A stretch of DNA of 64,000 bases, from positions 62,001 to 126,000 of the forward strand of contig SZOZ01000011.1 of assembly GCA_030263455.1 (NCBI GenBank), given 5' to 3'. Position 1 is the stretch's first letter. Every line of letters begins with the position of its first letter. This document shows positions 37,400-46,854 of the stretch, one piece after another. This stretch comes from Synechococcales cyanobacterium CNB. GTDB taxonomy: Bacteria > Planctomycetota > Phycisphaerae > Phycisphaerales > UBA1924. Under the pieces are notes generated by a model. The model was given only the letters and a program-made list of their open reading frames with translations. It did not search any database and was not told the origin of the DNA. A program made the position numbers and the translations under genes.

Positions 37400-38653
37400 A
37401 TGGGTGGTGCCTTGCGGTTCGAAATCCATGCCCGATCGCGCCGATCCGGTGCACGCGTGGGACGGATCACGACGCCCCACGGATCGTTCGAGACGCCTGC
37501 GTTCATGGCCGTCGGCACCAAGGGTACGGTCAAGGGTATCGTGCCGCCGCTGCTGGCCGCGACGGGAACCGAGGTGATGCTCTGCAACACCTTTCACCTG
37601 CTGCTCCGCCCGGGCGAGCAGGTCATCCGCTCACTCGGCGGGCTGCATCGCTTCACGGGCTGGGCCGGGCCGATTCTCACCGACTCCGGCGGCTACCAGG
37701 CCTACTCGATGGCCGACCGCAATGCCATCGACGACGACGGCGTCACGTTCCGCTCGATCGTGGACGGCGGCAGTGTGCGACTCACGCCCGAGCGGTCGAT
37801 CGAGGTCCAGAACGCCCTTGGCGCGGACATCATCATGGCCTTCGACGACTGCCCACCCTCGATCGATCCGACGGCCGGCGCGGCCAACCAGACACGCCTC
37901 CGACTCGCGGCGGCCCGCGATTCGGCCGGGCAGGGTGAATACGACCACGCCGCTCGTTTGCGCGCAGCGAACGAACGCACGATCCGGTGGCTCGAACGGT
38001 GCAGGCAGGCCCACGCCCGCCCGAACGATCAAGCGCTCTTCGGCATCGTGCAGGGCGGCACGGACCTCGACGCGCGGGCGTGGTGTGTCGAGCGTGTCTG
38101 CGGCGTGGACCTGCCGGGCTACGCCATCGGCGGGGTCGCAGTCGGTGAAGACCACGCCCGAATTGCCGAGGTCACGGCGTTCACCGCGCCGAGACTGCCG
38201 ACGGACAAGCCTCGCTATCTGATGGGTGTCGGCTACGAGCGAGACCTCGTAGCGGCGGTGCTCGCCGGCGTGGACATGTTCGACTGCGTCCTGCCGACCC
38301 GAAACGGCCGCAACGGTCAGGCCTTCACGCGAACCGGCATCCTCCGTCTTCGCAACGCGGAGCACACGACCGACCCCCAGCCGATCGAGCCGGGATGCGA
38401 CTGCCCGGCCTGCGACCCGGCCCACCACGGGTGGGGGGCGCCGAAGGGGGACTGTTTCTCTCGGGGCTACATCCGGCATCTGTTCATGGCCGAGGAGATG
38501 CTCGGGCCGATCCTGGTCAGCTTGCACAACCTCCGGCTCTTCCAGAGGGTGATGTTTGATATCCGGCGGGCGGTGGTAGAAGATGACTGGCTCTCGCTTG
38601 CCCGGGCGTGGCCCCGGGCGGCGGAGGGACTGCCGGCGTCCCTGCGGTCGTAG
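37400..38653 (+). CDS. tgt: queuine/7-deazaguanine tRNA-ribosyltransferase
   Basis: 417 residues. Exchanges G34 for preQ1 in tRNAs with GUN anticodons. Visible are FMAVGTKGTVKG, the nucleophile region LTDSGGYQ, IIMAFDDCPP, GIVQGGTDLDAR, GGVAVGE and the zinc site CDCPAC with the later YIRHLF...SLHNL block. In many bacteria tgt heads a yajC-secDF cluster, as here. Confidence 0.96.
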   Translation: MGGALRFEIHARSRRSGARVGRITTPHGSFETPAFMAVGTKGTVKGIVPPLLAATGTEVMLCNTFHLLLRPGEQVIRSLGGLHRFTGWAGPILTDSGGYQAYSMADRNAIDDDGVTFRSIVDGGSVRLTPERSIEVQNALGADIIMAFDDCPPSIDPTAGAANQTRLRLAAARDSAGQGEYDHAARLRAANERTIRWLERCRQAHARPNDQALFGIVQGGTDLDARAWCVERVCGVDLPGYAIGGVAVGEDHARIAEVTAFTAPRLPTDKPRYLMGVGYERDLVAAVLAGVDMFDCVLPTRNGRNGQAFTRTGILRLRNAEHTTDPQPIEPGCDCPACDPAHHGWGAPKGDCFSRGYIRHLFMAEEMLGPILVSLHNLRLFQRVMFDIRRAVVEDDWLSLARAWPRAAEGLPASLRS

Positions 38654-38753
38654 GGCGAGGCCTTGGTGGTGGGCGTCGAAGGTGACGCTTGGCAGGTGGG
38701 TAGCCCCGGTCGGGCCGGATCGATGGCCTTCCGGGGGATGGGAGCCGCAACGG

Positions 38754-39218
38754 ATGGTCGAGAATGCGAGCATCATCGTCCCATGGACCCTGGCCCAGGA
38801 TGCGGGGGAGGGATACGTGCCCGGTCTCCAGGGAAACGGTTCAGCGGGTCTGCCGCCGGCGGGGCCGCAGGGAGCGCCGCCTTCGATGTTCGGCGGATCG
38901 TTCATCTTCATCCTGCTGGGCCTGATGGTGTTCATGCTGGTGATGACTGCGATGCAGGGCCGCAAGGAGAAGCGGCGCGTGGCCGAGATGCTCGCCGCTC
39001 TCAAGAAGGGCGACCGCGTGCAGATGATCGGCGGGATGCAGGGCGTCATTCACGAGCTGAGGGACGACACGGTGCTGCTCCGCGTGGACGAGCACAACAA
39101 CACGCGGATCCGGTTCGCGCGGAGCGCGGTCCAGACGGTGCTGCGGGAGAGCCGGGACCGTTCGTCGAACGGGGCCGAGGACAAATCGGAAGAAGAAGCG
39201 GAAACGGCCTCGGTGTGA
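38754..39218 (+). CDS. yajC: preprotein translocase accessory subunit YajC
   Basis: 154 residues: a Gly/Pro-rich N-terminus, a single membrane helix (about 50-68, FIFILLGLMVFMLVMTAM), then a small cytoplasmic beta domain (KKGDRVQMIGGMQGVI). Binds SecDF at the Sec translocon. The N-terminal part before the helix (about 48 residues) is longer than usual. GGGAG precedes the ATG. Placed between tgt and secDF. Confidence 0.92.
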   Translation: MVENASIIVPWTLAQDAGEGYVPGLQGNGSAGLPPAGPQGAPPSMFGGSFIFILLGLMVFMLVMTAMQGRKEKRRVAEMLAALKKGDRVQMIGGMQGVIHELRDDTVLLRVDEHNNTRIRFARSAVQTVLRESRDRSSNGAEDKSEEEAETASV

Positions 39219-39275
39219 CGGCCAGCGCGACGCCGGCACGCACTGGCCGGCACCCCTGAACAAAGACGGACGGCC

Positions 39276-42200
39276 ATGCGGAACCTCGGTCTGAGAGCGG
39301 CGTTGGTGATCGTGGCGCTCCTGTTCTTCGGGCTGGCCATCGTGCCGCCGGAGAAGAAACTGCGCCTTGGCAAGGACCTGAGCGGTGGTGTCAGCCTGAT
39401 CTACTCGGTGGCGATCGGCCCCGAGGAGAACGCCTCCGAAACCATGTCTCGCGTCATCGAGGTGCTCAAACGCCGCGTCGACCCGAACGGGCTGTACCAG
39501 ATCACGATGGTCTCGCAGGGGCGCGACCGGATCGAGATCACGATGCCCCTGCCCGGTCCGCGTGTGAAGGAGAAGCGGGCCGAGTACGAGGCGATGCTGG
39601 ACTCGGTCGGCGAGATGGCGATCCCTCGTCAGCGGCTCGAACGAGTGATCGCCATGCCTCCCGAGAGACGTGAGGCCGAACTTGCCCGCCTCGCTGGCGG
39701 AAACGAGGCCCGCGCCGCACGCCTGCGCGAACTGGCGGCGGTCTACGACACCGCCCGGATGGCCCGCGCCGCGTACGACGCCGCGGCCGGCGCGGAGCAG
39801 CCGGATACCGACGAGCTTCTCCGTCTCGCCCGCGCTGCCGCCGAGGCCGAACTCGCCTACGACACGGCCCGCGACGACCTGTTGCGAGCGTCGCTCACAC
39901 CCGCGGAACTTCGCCGCGCCGTCGAGCAGTCCAGCCGCCGGCGTACGCTTCGCGACTCGCAGACGAACACCTACGTCGAACTGCCCAGCCCCCGCGACCG
40001 GGCGCTCTCAAGGCTGAAGGAACGCTACCCCACCTACGCCGATTCGATCGACCGCGTGAGGGCGAGTTACGAGGCGTACGAGGCGGTCCGGACGACGCTG
40101 GACGATCCGTCGGACCTGGTGAGGTTGCTGCGTGCGTCGGGCGTGCTCGCGTTCCGGATCACGGTCGATCCGGGCGACGATCCGGCCGAGGAGGCGCGCC
40201 TTCGGGCTGAGTTGCTCGAGAGCGGACCGCGCAGCGCGAGATCGCGCGATAAGGCGTGGTACAAGATCAACCGGGTCGAGAACTGGTACAACGACGTGCA
40301 GGAACTCCGTGCCCTGGAGGCGAACCCTGCGGAGTACTTCCGCGCCCGGGGCTACGTTGTCGACGAGTACGACGGCGAGTACTACATGCTCTGCTGGGAC
40401 CGGGCCGGCTACAGGCTCGCGCCGGACCCGGATCGTCCATGGCAGGTTGCCCGCGCTCGCCAGGGAGCGGACGAGGTCGGCAAGCCCGCGATCGCCTTCG
40501 AGATGGACACGGTGGGCGCCTCGTTGCTCGGCGCGCTCACCGAAAAGCACGTCGGGAAGAAGATGGCGATCGTGCTCGACGACGAGGTCTACACCGCACC
40601 CACGCTGCGCAGCCGCATCTCGAGGTCGGGCCTGATCTCCGGCGACTTCTCGAACGAGGAGCTGCGCTACATCATCCAGGTGCTGGCCGCCGGCGCGCTG
40701 CAGAACAAGCTCTCCCCCGAGCCGATCAGCCGCAACACCGTCGGCCCGGACTTCGGCGCGGACAAGCTGCGGGAGGGCCTGCGCGCGGGCATCATCGCGT
40801 TCGTCGCCGTCGCGGGGTTCATGGTCGTGTACTACTTCCGATGCGGCGCGCTGGCCGTCGTCGGGCTGTGCTGCAACGCCATGCTGCTCCTCGGCGCGAT
40901 GGCGCTGAACTCGGCCGCGTTCACGCTGCCCGGCATCGCCGGGATCATCCTGACCTTCGGCATGGCGGTGGACGCAAACGTCCTGATCTACGAGCGCATC
41001 CGCGAGGAGTTGCGGGCCGGGCTGGACATCCGCCCTGCCGTGCGCCTCGGCTTCTCGAAGGCGATGTCCAGCATCGTGGACGGCAACGTCACGAACCTCA
41101 TCGTCTGCGTGGTCCTGGCATACCTCGGGACGCAGGAGATCCGCGGATTCGCCATCACCCTCGGCATCGGCGTCGTGACGACCATGTTCTCCGCCCTCGT
41201 TATCACGCGGCTGATGTTCGATGCTCTCCTCGAGTTCGGCATGTGGCGCCGCATCCGGATGCTGCCCACCGTCCTGCCCGCGATCGACCGGGCCCTCGAA
41301 CCGAAGATCAACTGGCTGCGGATGCGCTACGGCTTCATTGTCATTTCCTCCATCTACGTCGGCATCGGGCTGTGGATGGTCTACTTTCAGCGCGGCGAGA
41401 TGTTCGACACCGAGTTCCGCGGCGGCACGAAGGTCACGCTCCAGTTCAGCATCGACGAGGAAACGGGACGCCGCGTGACGCTGACACGCCCCGAGGTCGA
41501 GAGCCGCGTCCGCGCTCTGGGCGAGGGTACGGGGCAGGAGGCACGCCTCGCCGAGCTGCGCCGGGCACAGATCGTCACCATCGATCCCGCAACCGACGGC
41601 ATCACCTCCGATCGCTTCGAGATCAAGAGCCTCGTGACCGACGAAACGACCGTCGTCAACGCCCTGGCAACCGCCTTCGCCGACGTGCTCGATTCACGCC
41701 CCCCGCTTGTCTTCCGCGGGGCCGGCCTCGACCTCGCCGCCGCCCCTGTCTACCCGCTGCTCAACGTCCGCGGCATCCTCGGCGAGGACATCAACCGCCC
41801 CCAGTACCGCGACGTAGTGCGTGAATACACCGGCGGCGTCGCGATCGTCATCGAAGACCTCGACCCGAGACCGACCCTCGAGGGCCTGCGAACCCGGATC
41901 GAGCAGATGCGTCAGCAGCAGGATTTCAGCGACACCCTCGGCAGGACGTGGGAGGTCCGGGCGCTCGAGGAGGACGCGAGCGGCGTGCGCACCGCCGTGC
42001 TGCTCGCGGCCGAGGAGGGCGTGAACTACCTCGAGAACGAGGATCGGTGGCGTGCCGAACTGGCGATGCGCGAATGGCAACTCGTCAACGAGGCCCTCGG
42101 ACGCACGACCACGCTCGCCAGCGTGCAGAGCTTCAGCCCCGCGATCGCCGAGACCTTCCGCGCCCAGGCGATTGTCGCGGTCTTCCTCTCGCTCCTGCTC

Positions 42201-42731
42201 ATCATGATCTACATCTGGGTCCGATTCGGGTCGGCACGCTACTCGCTCGCGGCCATCATCTGCCTCGTCCACGACTGCCTCACCTGCATCGGACTGATCG
42301 CGCTGGCTGAGATCGTCTACGACTGGGGGCCAACGCAGGGGGTTGCGCAGGCTCTCGGCATCCTCCCCTTCAAGATCGACCTCACGCTCGTAGCCGCGCT
42401 GCTCACCATCATCGGATACTCGCTCAACGATACCATCATCGTCATGGACCGCGTCCGCGAGAACCGCGGCAAGCTGCCTTACGCGAGCGCGGAGGTCATC
42501 AACCTCTCGATTAACCAGACCATCAGCCGAACGGTCATCACGTCCGGCACGACACTCCTGGCGATTTTGATCATGTACGTCTACGGCGGCGACGGCGTGC
42601 GTGGATTCGCCTACGCCATGCTCATAGGGATCGGCATCGGCACCTACTCGTCGATCGCCGTGGCCGCGCCGCTCGTGTGGTCGCACAGGGCGGATCGCTC
42701 CACTGCACCGCCGCCCGAAGAGCCGGCGTGA
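39276..42731 (+). CDS. secDF: SecDF protein-export membrane protein, fused
   Basis: 1151 residues carrying SecD then SecF, twelve predicted membrane helices. SecD motifs: KDLSGGVSLIY, AIVLDDEVYTAPTL, FGMAVDANVLIYERIREE. SecF motifs: TEFRGGTKVTLQF, IGYSLNDTIIVMDRVRENRGK. Uses the proton gradient to pull proteins through SecYEG. Between about residues 100 and 290 the first periplasmic domain contains an extra Ala/Arg-rich helical insert. The stop overlaps the next possible ATG (TGATG). Confidence 0.95.
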   Translation: MRNLGLRAALVIVALLFFGLAIVPPEKKLRLGKDLSGGVSLIYSVAIGPEENASETMSRVIEVLKRRVDPNGLYQITMVSQGRDRIEITMPLPGPRVKEKRAEYEAMLDSVGEMAIPRQRLERVIAMPPERREAELARLAGGNEARAARLRELAAVYDTARMARAAYDAAAGAEQPDTDELLRLARAAAEAELAYDTARDDLLRASLTPAELRRAVEQSSRRRTLRDSQTNTYVELPSPRDRALSRLKERYPTYADSIDRVRASYEAYEAVRTTLDDPSDLVRLLRASGVLAFRITVDPGDDPAEEARLRAELLESGPRSARSRDKAWYKINRVENWYNDVQELRALEANPAEYFRARGYVVDEYDGEYYMLCWDRAGYRLAPDPDRPWQVARARQGADEVGKPAIAFEMDTVGASLLGALTEKHVGKKMAIVLDDEVYTAPTLRSRISRSGLISGDFSNEELRYIIQVLAAGALQNKLSPEPISRNTVGPDFGADKLREGLRAGIIAFVAVAGFMVVYYFRCGALAVVGLCCNAMLLLGAMALNSAAFTLPGIAGIILTFGMAVDANVLIYERIREELRAGLDIRPAVRLGFSKAMSSIVDGNVTNLIVCVVLAYLGTQEIRGFAITLGIGVVTTMFSALVITRLMFDALLEFGMWRRIRMLPTVLPAIDRALEPKINWLRMRYGFIVISSIYVGIGLWMVYFQRGEMFDTEFRGGTKVTLQFSIDEETGRRVTLTRPEVESRVRALGEGTGQEARLAELRRAQIVTIDPATDGITSDRFEIKSLVTDETTVVNALATAFADVLDSRPPLVFRGAGLDLAAAPVYPLLNVRGILGEDINRPQYRDVVREYTGGVAIVIEDLDPRPTLEGLRTRIEQMRQQQDFSDTLGRTWEVRALEEDASGVRTAVLLAAEEGVNYLENEDRWRAELAMREWQLVNEALGRTTTLASVQSFSPAIAETFRAQAIVAVFLSLLLIMIYIWVRFGSARYSLAAIICLVHDCLTCIGLIALAEIVYDWGPTQGVAQALGILPFKIDLTLVAALLTIIGYSLNDTIIVMDRVRENRGKLPYASAEVINLSINQTISRTVITSGTTLLAILIMYVYGGDGVRGFAYAMLIGIGIGTYSSIAVAAPLVWSHRADRSTAPPPEEPA

Positions 42732-42748
42732 TGGGGCAGGAGGTCGAG

Positions 42749-43366
42749 ATGCGCGGCGGAGCGTACCGGCTTCTGGGTGGGTTCGCGGCGTTGGCGCTGG
42801 TGTGGGTCGCCGTCTACTGGGCGGTCGAGCCGCCAGCGCCGCCGATCTCCTTCGGCGGTGTGGCCGACGCAGCGGACGCGATCGCGGACGGCGACGATGC
42901 ACCGATCGAAACCGGCACGGCAGCGGCGCCGCCCGATCGCCGAGGCCCCGCGGTTGAGCCTCCGGAGTTCGAGGAATACGTCGTCAAGGGGAGGGACACG
43001 TTCCAGTCGATCGCCCGCGCCCGCTACGGCAGCGCTCGCTACGCCGAGGCTGTAGCGCGAGCGAACCCGTTCGTCAGCCCGGATCGGTTGCGGGCGGGGC
43101 AGACCCTTCGCCTTCCTGTTGATCCGACGAACGTGCAGGGGAGGCCGATCGCGGGAGAAGCGCCCACCGAGCCGCTGATGCCTGTGGAGTACGTGGTGAA
43201 GCAGGGCGACACGCTGACGGGCATCGCCAGAACCTTCTACGGCACCACACGCGAGGCCGACCGCATCTTCGAGGCGAACCGGGACCGCCTGCGTTCGCGC
43301 GACAGCCTGCGCGTCGGACAGGTGATCCTGCTCCCACCGCGCGGCGGGCCGCCGGGGAGCGGGTGA
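42749..43366 (+). CDS. membrane-anchored protein with two LysM domains
   Basis: 205 residues. One N-terminal hydrophobic helix (about 8-24), a Pro/Ala-rich linker, then two LysM modules: EEYVVKGRDTFQSIARARYG and, about 60 residues later, VEYVVKQGDTLTGIARTFYG. LysM binds N-acetylglucosamine chains, so this is probably a cell-wall or periplasmic scaffold. Start 42749 is preferred for AGGAGG five bases upstream; ATG 42731, overlapping the secDF stop, is the alternative. Confidence 0.85.
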   Translation: MRGGAYRLLGGFAALALVWVAVYWAVEPPAPPISFGGVADAADAIADGDDAPIETGTAAAPPDRRGPAVEPPEFEEYVVKGRDTFQSIARARYGSARYAEAVARANPFVSPDRLRAGQTLRLPVDPTNVQGRPIAGEAPTEPLMPVEYVVKQGDTLTGIARTFYGTTREADRIFEANRDRLRSRDSLRVGQVILLPPRGGPPGSG

Positions 43367-44556
43367 GCCTGATGGCGGCGAGCGCGAGGATTGACGTAGC
43401 GATCGTGGGTGGGGGCGTGACCGGGCTGTGGACGCTCGCGCTGGCCGTTCGGCGCGGGCTGGCCGCGGTTCTCTTCGAGCGAACCGCGCTCGGCGACGGC
43501 CAGACCATCGCCTCGCAGGGGATCCTCCACGCGGGCGTGAAGTACGCTCTCCCCGGCGAGGCCGCACGCGAGGCTCGCGCCTTGGGCGAGGCGGCACGAG
43601 TGTGGGATGCGTGCCTCAGTGGACACGGAGAGATCGACCTGCAAACCGTGCGCATCCTCTCGACACGCACGCACCTGTGGACCGCGCCGGAGGCAGGCGC
43701 GAGGCTGGCGGCACGAGGCGCCGCCGCGGTGTTTCGATCGAGCGTGCGCAGGCTGCGGGGCACGGAGGTGCCGAGCGCGTTCGCGAGCGCGCCGCGCGGG
43801 GTGGAGGTGTACGAGGCCGACGAGCGCGTGATCGAGCCGGCAGACCTGGTGCGCGCTCTCGCGGCGGCCGGTGAAGAACGAGTGTGCCAGGTCGATGAGG
43901 CGCGACTGGAACCGGCGGCTTCGGACTCGTGGGCGTGCGTCGTGCGGTTCGGTGATGAGATGGTCAGCGTGCAGGCCGCGTCGGTCGTGCTCGCCGCAGG
44001 TGACAGAAATGCCGCCCTCCTCGCCGGCATCACGGCCGCCGATTCCACCATGCAGCGTCGGCCGCTGCATCAGGTGATGATCGACCGTGCGCCCGTGCGA
44101 GTGTTCGGCCACTGCGTCGGCCTGTCCGGCGTGCCGAGACTGACCGTGACGAGCGCGTCGTGGCAGGACCGGACCGTCTGGTACCTCGGCGGCGGCATCG
44201 CGGAGTCAGGCGTTGATCTGTCCGCGAGCGAGCAGGTCGATCGAGCAAAGTCGGAGCTCGCCGCGTGCCTGCCTTGGCTCGACCTGCGCGAGGCCCGATG
44301 GGCAACGCTTCGGATCGACCGCGCCGAGGGTCGGATGGCGGGCAGAAAGCGGCCGGAGTCGTTCATCGTGCGGCGGTTCGGGAACGTGTCCGCGGTGTGG
44401 CCGACGAAACTTGCCCTCGCACCGCTCGCCGCGGCCGAAGTCGCGGCATCATGGCACGACGCGGGAACGAACGCTGACGTTCGCGCGTTGCAGGGTCGCG
44501 ACGTGCCTCCCGTAGCGCGGCCGCCGTGGGAGCGGCCGGACGTCGAGTGGCGGTAG
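43363..44556 (+). CDS. FAD-dependent oxidoreductase (DAO family)
   Basis: 397 residues. N-terminal Rossmann motif DVAIVGGGVTGLWTLALAV, then ERTALGDGQTIASQG as in glycerol-3-phosphate or 2-hydroxyglutarate oxidoreductases, and a C-terminal substrate domain. The electron acceptor and substrate are not evident. The GTG overlaps the LysM gene stop as GTGA; ATG 43372 is an alternative start. Confidence 0.82.
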   Translation: MSLMAASARIDVAIVGGGVTGLWTLALAVRRGLAAVLFERTALGDGQTIASQGILHAGVKYALPGEAAREARALGEAARVWDACLSGHGEIDLQTVRILSTRTHLWTAPEAGARLAARGAAAVFRSSVRRLRGTEVPSAFASAPRGVEVYEADERVIEPADLVRALAAAGEERVCQVDEARLEPAASDSWACVVRFGDEMVSVQAASVVLAAGDRNAALLAGITAADSTMQRRPLHQVMIDRAPVRVFGHCVGLSGVPRLTVTSASWQDRTVWYLGGGIAESGVDLSASEQVDRAKSELAACLPWLDLREARWATLRIDRAEGRMAGRKRPESFIVRRFGNVSAVWPTKLALAPLAAAEVAASWHDAGTNADVRALQGRDVPPVARPPWERPDVEWR

Positions 44557-44600
44557 CCGCCGGCGGCGTATTGTCCTCGTTCGCAGATTCGGAGCGTTCG

Positions 44601-45371
44601 ATGCCGCAGCGTGCGCTGGGAAGAACCGGGATCGTGGTCAGCCCGCTCGGGCTGGGCACGGTTGCGCTCGGACGGGCGGAAGGGCTGAAGTATCCGCGAC
44701 CGGTTCGCATTCCTACCGACGAAGATGCGCTCGAACTGCTGTCGCGCGCCCGCGCAGTCGGCGTCAACCTGATTGACACCGCGCCCGCGTACGGACTGGC
44801 GGAAGAGCGGCTCGGCTCGCTCCTGCCGGGCCGGCGCGAGGATTGGGTCATCGCGACGAAAGCGGGCGAGGAGTACTACCAGCGGTACGACTTCTCTCCC
44901 GGATCGCTCTTGCGCAGCGTCGAGCGCAGCCTGACTCGTCTACGCACGGACTACCTCGACGTGGTGCTGCTGCACTCGGACGGCGTCGTCGAGGCCGGCG
45001 CGGCCGCGGACGACGCATACGATGTCCTCGCTCGCCTGCGTGAACGAGGGCTGACGCGGGCGATCGGGGCTTCGACGAAGACCGAAGCGGGGGCGGATCG
45101 TGCGATCGGACGATGCGATGTGGTCATGCTGACGTACAACGAGCAGGATGCAGGAATGGCGGGCGCGATCGCACGGGCGCACGCCCGCGGCCTCGGCGTG
45201 CTCGTGAAAAAGCCGCTCGCCGGCGGGCACGCCGGGGATGCGGACCGCGCGCTCCGCTTCGTCTTCGACTGCCCCGGAGTCACCGCGGCTATCGTGGGAA
45301 CGACAAACCCGGATCATCTCGTGTACAACGTGCGCGCGGCCGAGCGCGCGATCGGCGGAGTGAAATCGTGA
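44601..45371 (+). CDS. aldo/keto reductase
   Basis: 256 residues, a TIM-barrel NADPH oxidoreductase. Catalytic tetrad positions are seen as Asp and Tyr in LIDTAPAYG, Lys in VIATKAGEE and His in VLLHSDG. Shorter than the typical 300-plus residues: the cofactor-binding C-terminus is reduced but keeps [11 protein letters not shown]. Start has GGAGCG upstream. Its end overlaps the next GTG (GTGA). Confidence 0.88.
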   Translation: MPQRALGRTGIVVSPLGLGTVALGRAEGLKYPRPVRIPTDEDALELLSRARAVGVNLIDTAPAYGLAEERLGSLLPGRREDWVIATKAGEEYYQRYDFSPGSLLRSVERSLTRLRTDYLDVVLLHSDGVVEAGAAADDAYDVLARLRERGLTRAIGASTKTEAGADRAIGRCDVVMLTYNEQDAGMAGAIARAHARGLGVLVKKPLAGGHAGDADRALRFVFDCPGVTAAIVGTTNPDHLVYNVRAAERAIGGVKS

Positions 45372-46339
45372 GCATCAAGCGTGTGCTGGTGACGGGCGGC
45401 GCGGGGTTTCTCGGATCGCACCTGTGCGACCGGCTGGTGCAGGCCGGTCACGACGTGGTCTGCGTGGACAACTTCTTCACGAGTCAGAAGCAGAACGTCG
45501 CGCACCTGCTCGCTCGGCCGAACTTCGAACTGATCCGCCATGACGTGACACACCCCCTCTTCCTGGAAGTGGACGAGATCTACAACCTGGCCTGCCCCGC
45601 CGCGCCGGGGCACTACCAGTACAACCCGATCAAGACGATGAAGACGTCGGTGCTCGGTGCGATCCACGCGCTGGGCATGGCGCGCCGATGCCGCGCGAAG
45701 GTGCTGCAGGCCTCGACGAGCGAGGTGTACGGCGACCCCGACGTGCACCCGCAGCCCGAAAGCTACCGCGGCAGCGTGAACCCGATCGGGCCGCGGGCCT
45801 GCTACGACGAGGGCAAGCGGGCGGCCGAGACGCTCTTCTTCGACTACCACCGCATGAACCGGATCAACATCCGCGTGGTGAGAATCTTCAACACCTACGG
45901 CCCTCGGATGCACCCGTTCGACGGTCGCGTGGTCTCTAACTTCATCCGCCAGGCGCTTAACGGCGAGGACGTCACCCTCTTCGGCGACGGCAGCCAGACC
46001 CGCTCGTTCTGTTACGTGGACGACCTCGTGGACGGGATGCTGCGGATGATGGCCGCGCCGGACACGCTCGTCGGTCCGGTCAATCTCGGCAATCCCATCG
46101 AAGTGACGATGCGGGAACTGGCGGAACGCATCGTCGAACTGACGGGCAGCCGGTCAAGGCTCGTCTATCGTCCGATCCCGCAGGACGACCCGCGTCGCCG
46201 CTGCCCGGACATCTCGCTCGCGAAGCGGGAACTGGGCTGGGAGCCGCGCACGCCGCTAGCCGAGGGTCTGGCCAAGACGATCGAGTACTTCCGGACGATC
46301 CGTTTCGATGATTTCCGCGCGCCGACGCCGAACTACTAG
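45368..46339 (+). CDS. UDP-glucuronate decarboxylase-type NAD-dependent sugar epimerase
   Basis: 323 residues, short-chain dehydrogenase fold. Motifs: [17 protein letters not shown] (NAD), [36 protein letters not shown], the catalytic YDEGKRAAE (YxxxK) and [10 protein letters not shown]. The CPAAP and [11 protein letters not shown] blocks are typical of UDP-xylose synthases. Supplies UDP-xylose for surface polysaccharide. GTG start coupled to the aldo/keto reductase stop. Confidence 0.92.
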   Translation: MSIKRVLVTGGAGFLGSHLCDRLVQAGHDVVCVDNFFTSQKQNVAHLLARPNFELIRHDVTHPLFLEVDEIYNLACPAAPGHYQYNPIKTMKTSVLGAIHALGMARRCRAKVLQASTSEVYGDPDVHPQPESYRGSVNPIGPRACYDEGKRAAETLFFDYHRMNRINIRVVRIFNTYGPRMHPFDGRVVSNFIRQALNGEDVTLFGDGSQTRSFCYVDDLVDGMLRMMAAPDTLVGPVNLGNPIEVTMRELAERIVELTGSRSRLVYRPIPQDDPRRRCPDISLAKRELGWEPRTPLAEGLAKTIEYFRTIRFDDFRAPTPNY

Positions 46340-46368
46340 TCCGGATGAGAGCGGGGAGGGTGACGGGC

Positions 46369-46833
46369 ATGGAAGTCGTCGTAGCGCCGATCCGTCGCGA
46401 GCAGGCCGAGGCGTGGGTGCGCATGCGCGGACGGCTCGGCCCCGAGTGGTTCGTGAGCAGACTCGACAAGTTCGTGTGTGAGTACTTTGATGCTGGCCGC
46501 ATCGACGGTCTGCGGCACGTTGTCCTCCTGGCAACGCGCCCAGACGGCGCTCCGATCGGATTCGCGGAGGTTTCGTTGCGGGATTTCGCGGAGGGCTGCG
46601 GCGTCGGACCCGTCGGCTATCTCGAAGGGTGGTTCGTCGAGGAGGAAGCACGTGGTGCGGGAGTCGGACGAACGCTTGTCGCCGCGGCCGAACGCTGGGC
46701 TGCAGAGCAGGGCTGCACGGAGTTCGCCTCGGACGCTGAACTGAGCAACCCCGCCGGGCTTCGGGCGCACCTGGCCCTCGGATTCGAGCCGGTGTGCGAC
46801 ATCCGCTGCTTCCGCAAGCCGATCCGGCCCTGA
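46369..46833 (+). CDS. GNAT acetyltransferase resembling aminoglycoside 6'-N-acetyltransferases
   Basis: 154 residues. Full-length GNAT with the acetyl-CoA loop VEEEARGAGVGRTLV. The order GPVGYLEGWFV, then CTEFASDAELSN and LGFEPVCDIRCFRKPI, follows the AAC(6')-I pattern. Whether it modifies aminoglycosides is unproven; many relatives have other substrates. ATG 46369 was chosen for GGGGAGGG upstream; an in-frame ATG lies at 46345. Follows the sugar-nucleotide gene by 30 bases. Confidence 0.8.
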   Translation: MEVVVAPIRREQAEAWVRMRGRLGPEWFVSRLDKFVCEYFDAGRIDGLRHVVLLATRPDGAPIGFAEVSLRDFAEGCGVGPVGYLEGWFVEEEARGAGVGRTLVAAAERWAAEQGCTEFASDAELSNPAGLRAHLALGFEPVCDIRCFRKPIRP

Positions 46834-46842
46834 GACGTCCGC

Positions 46843-46848
46843 TATCGT
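46843..46848 (+). promoter_or_regulatory. -10 box TATCGT of the epimerase-thpR pair
   Basis: Six bases before the ATG at 46855. Confidence 0.4.
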
Positions 46849-46854
46849 GCCCGC

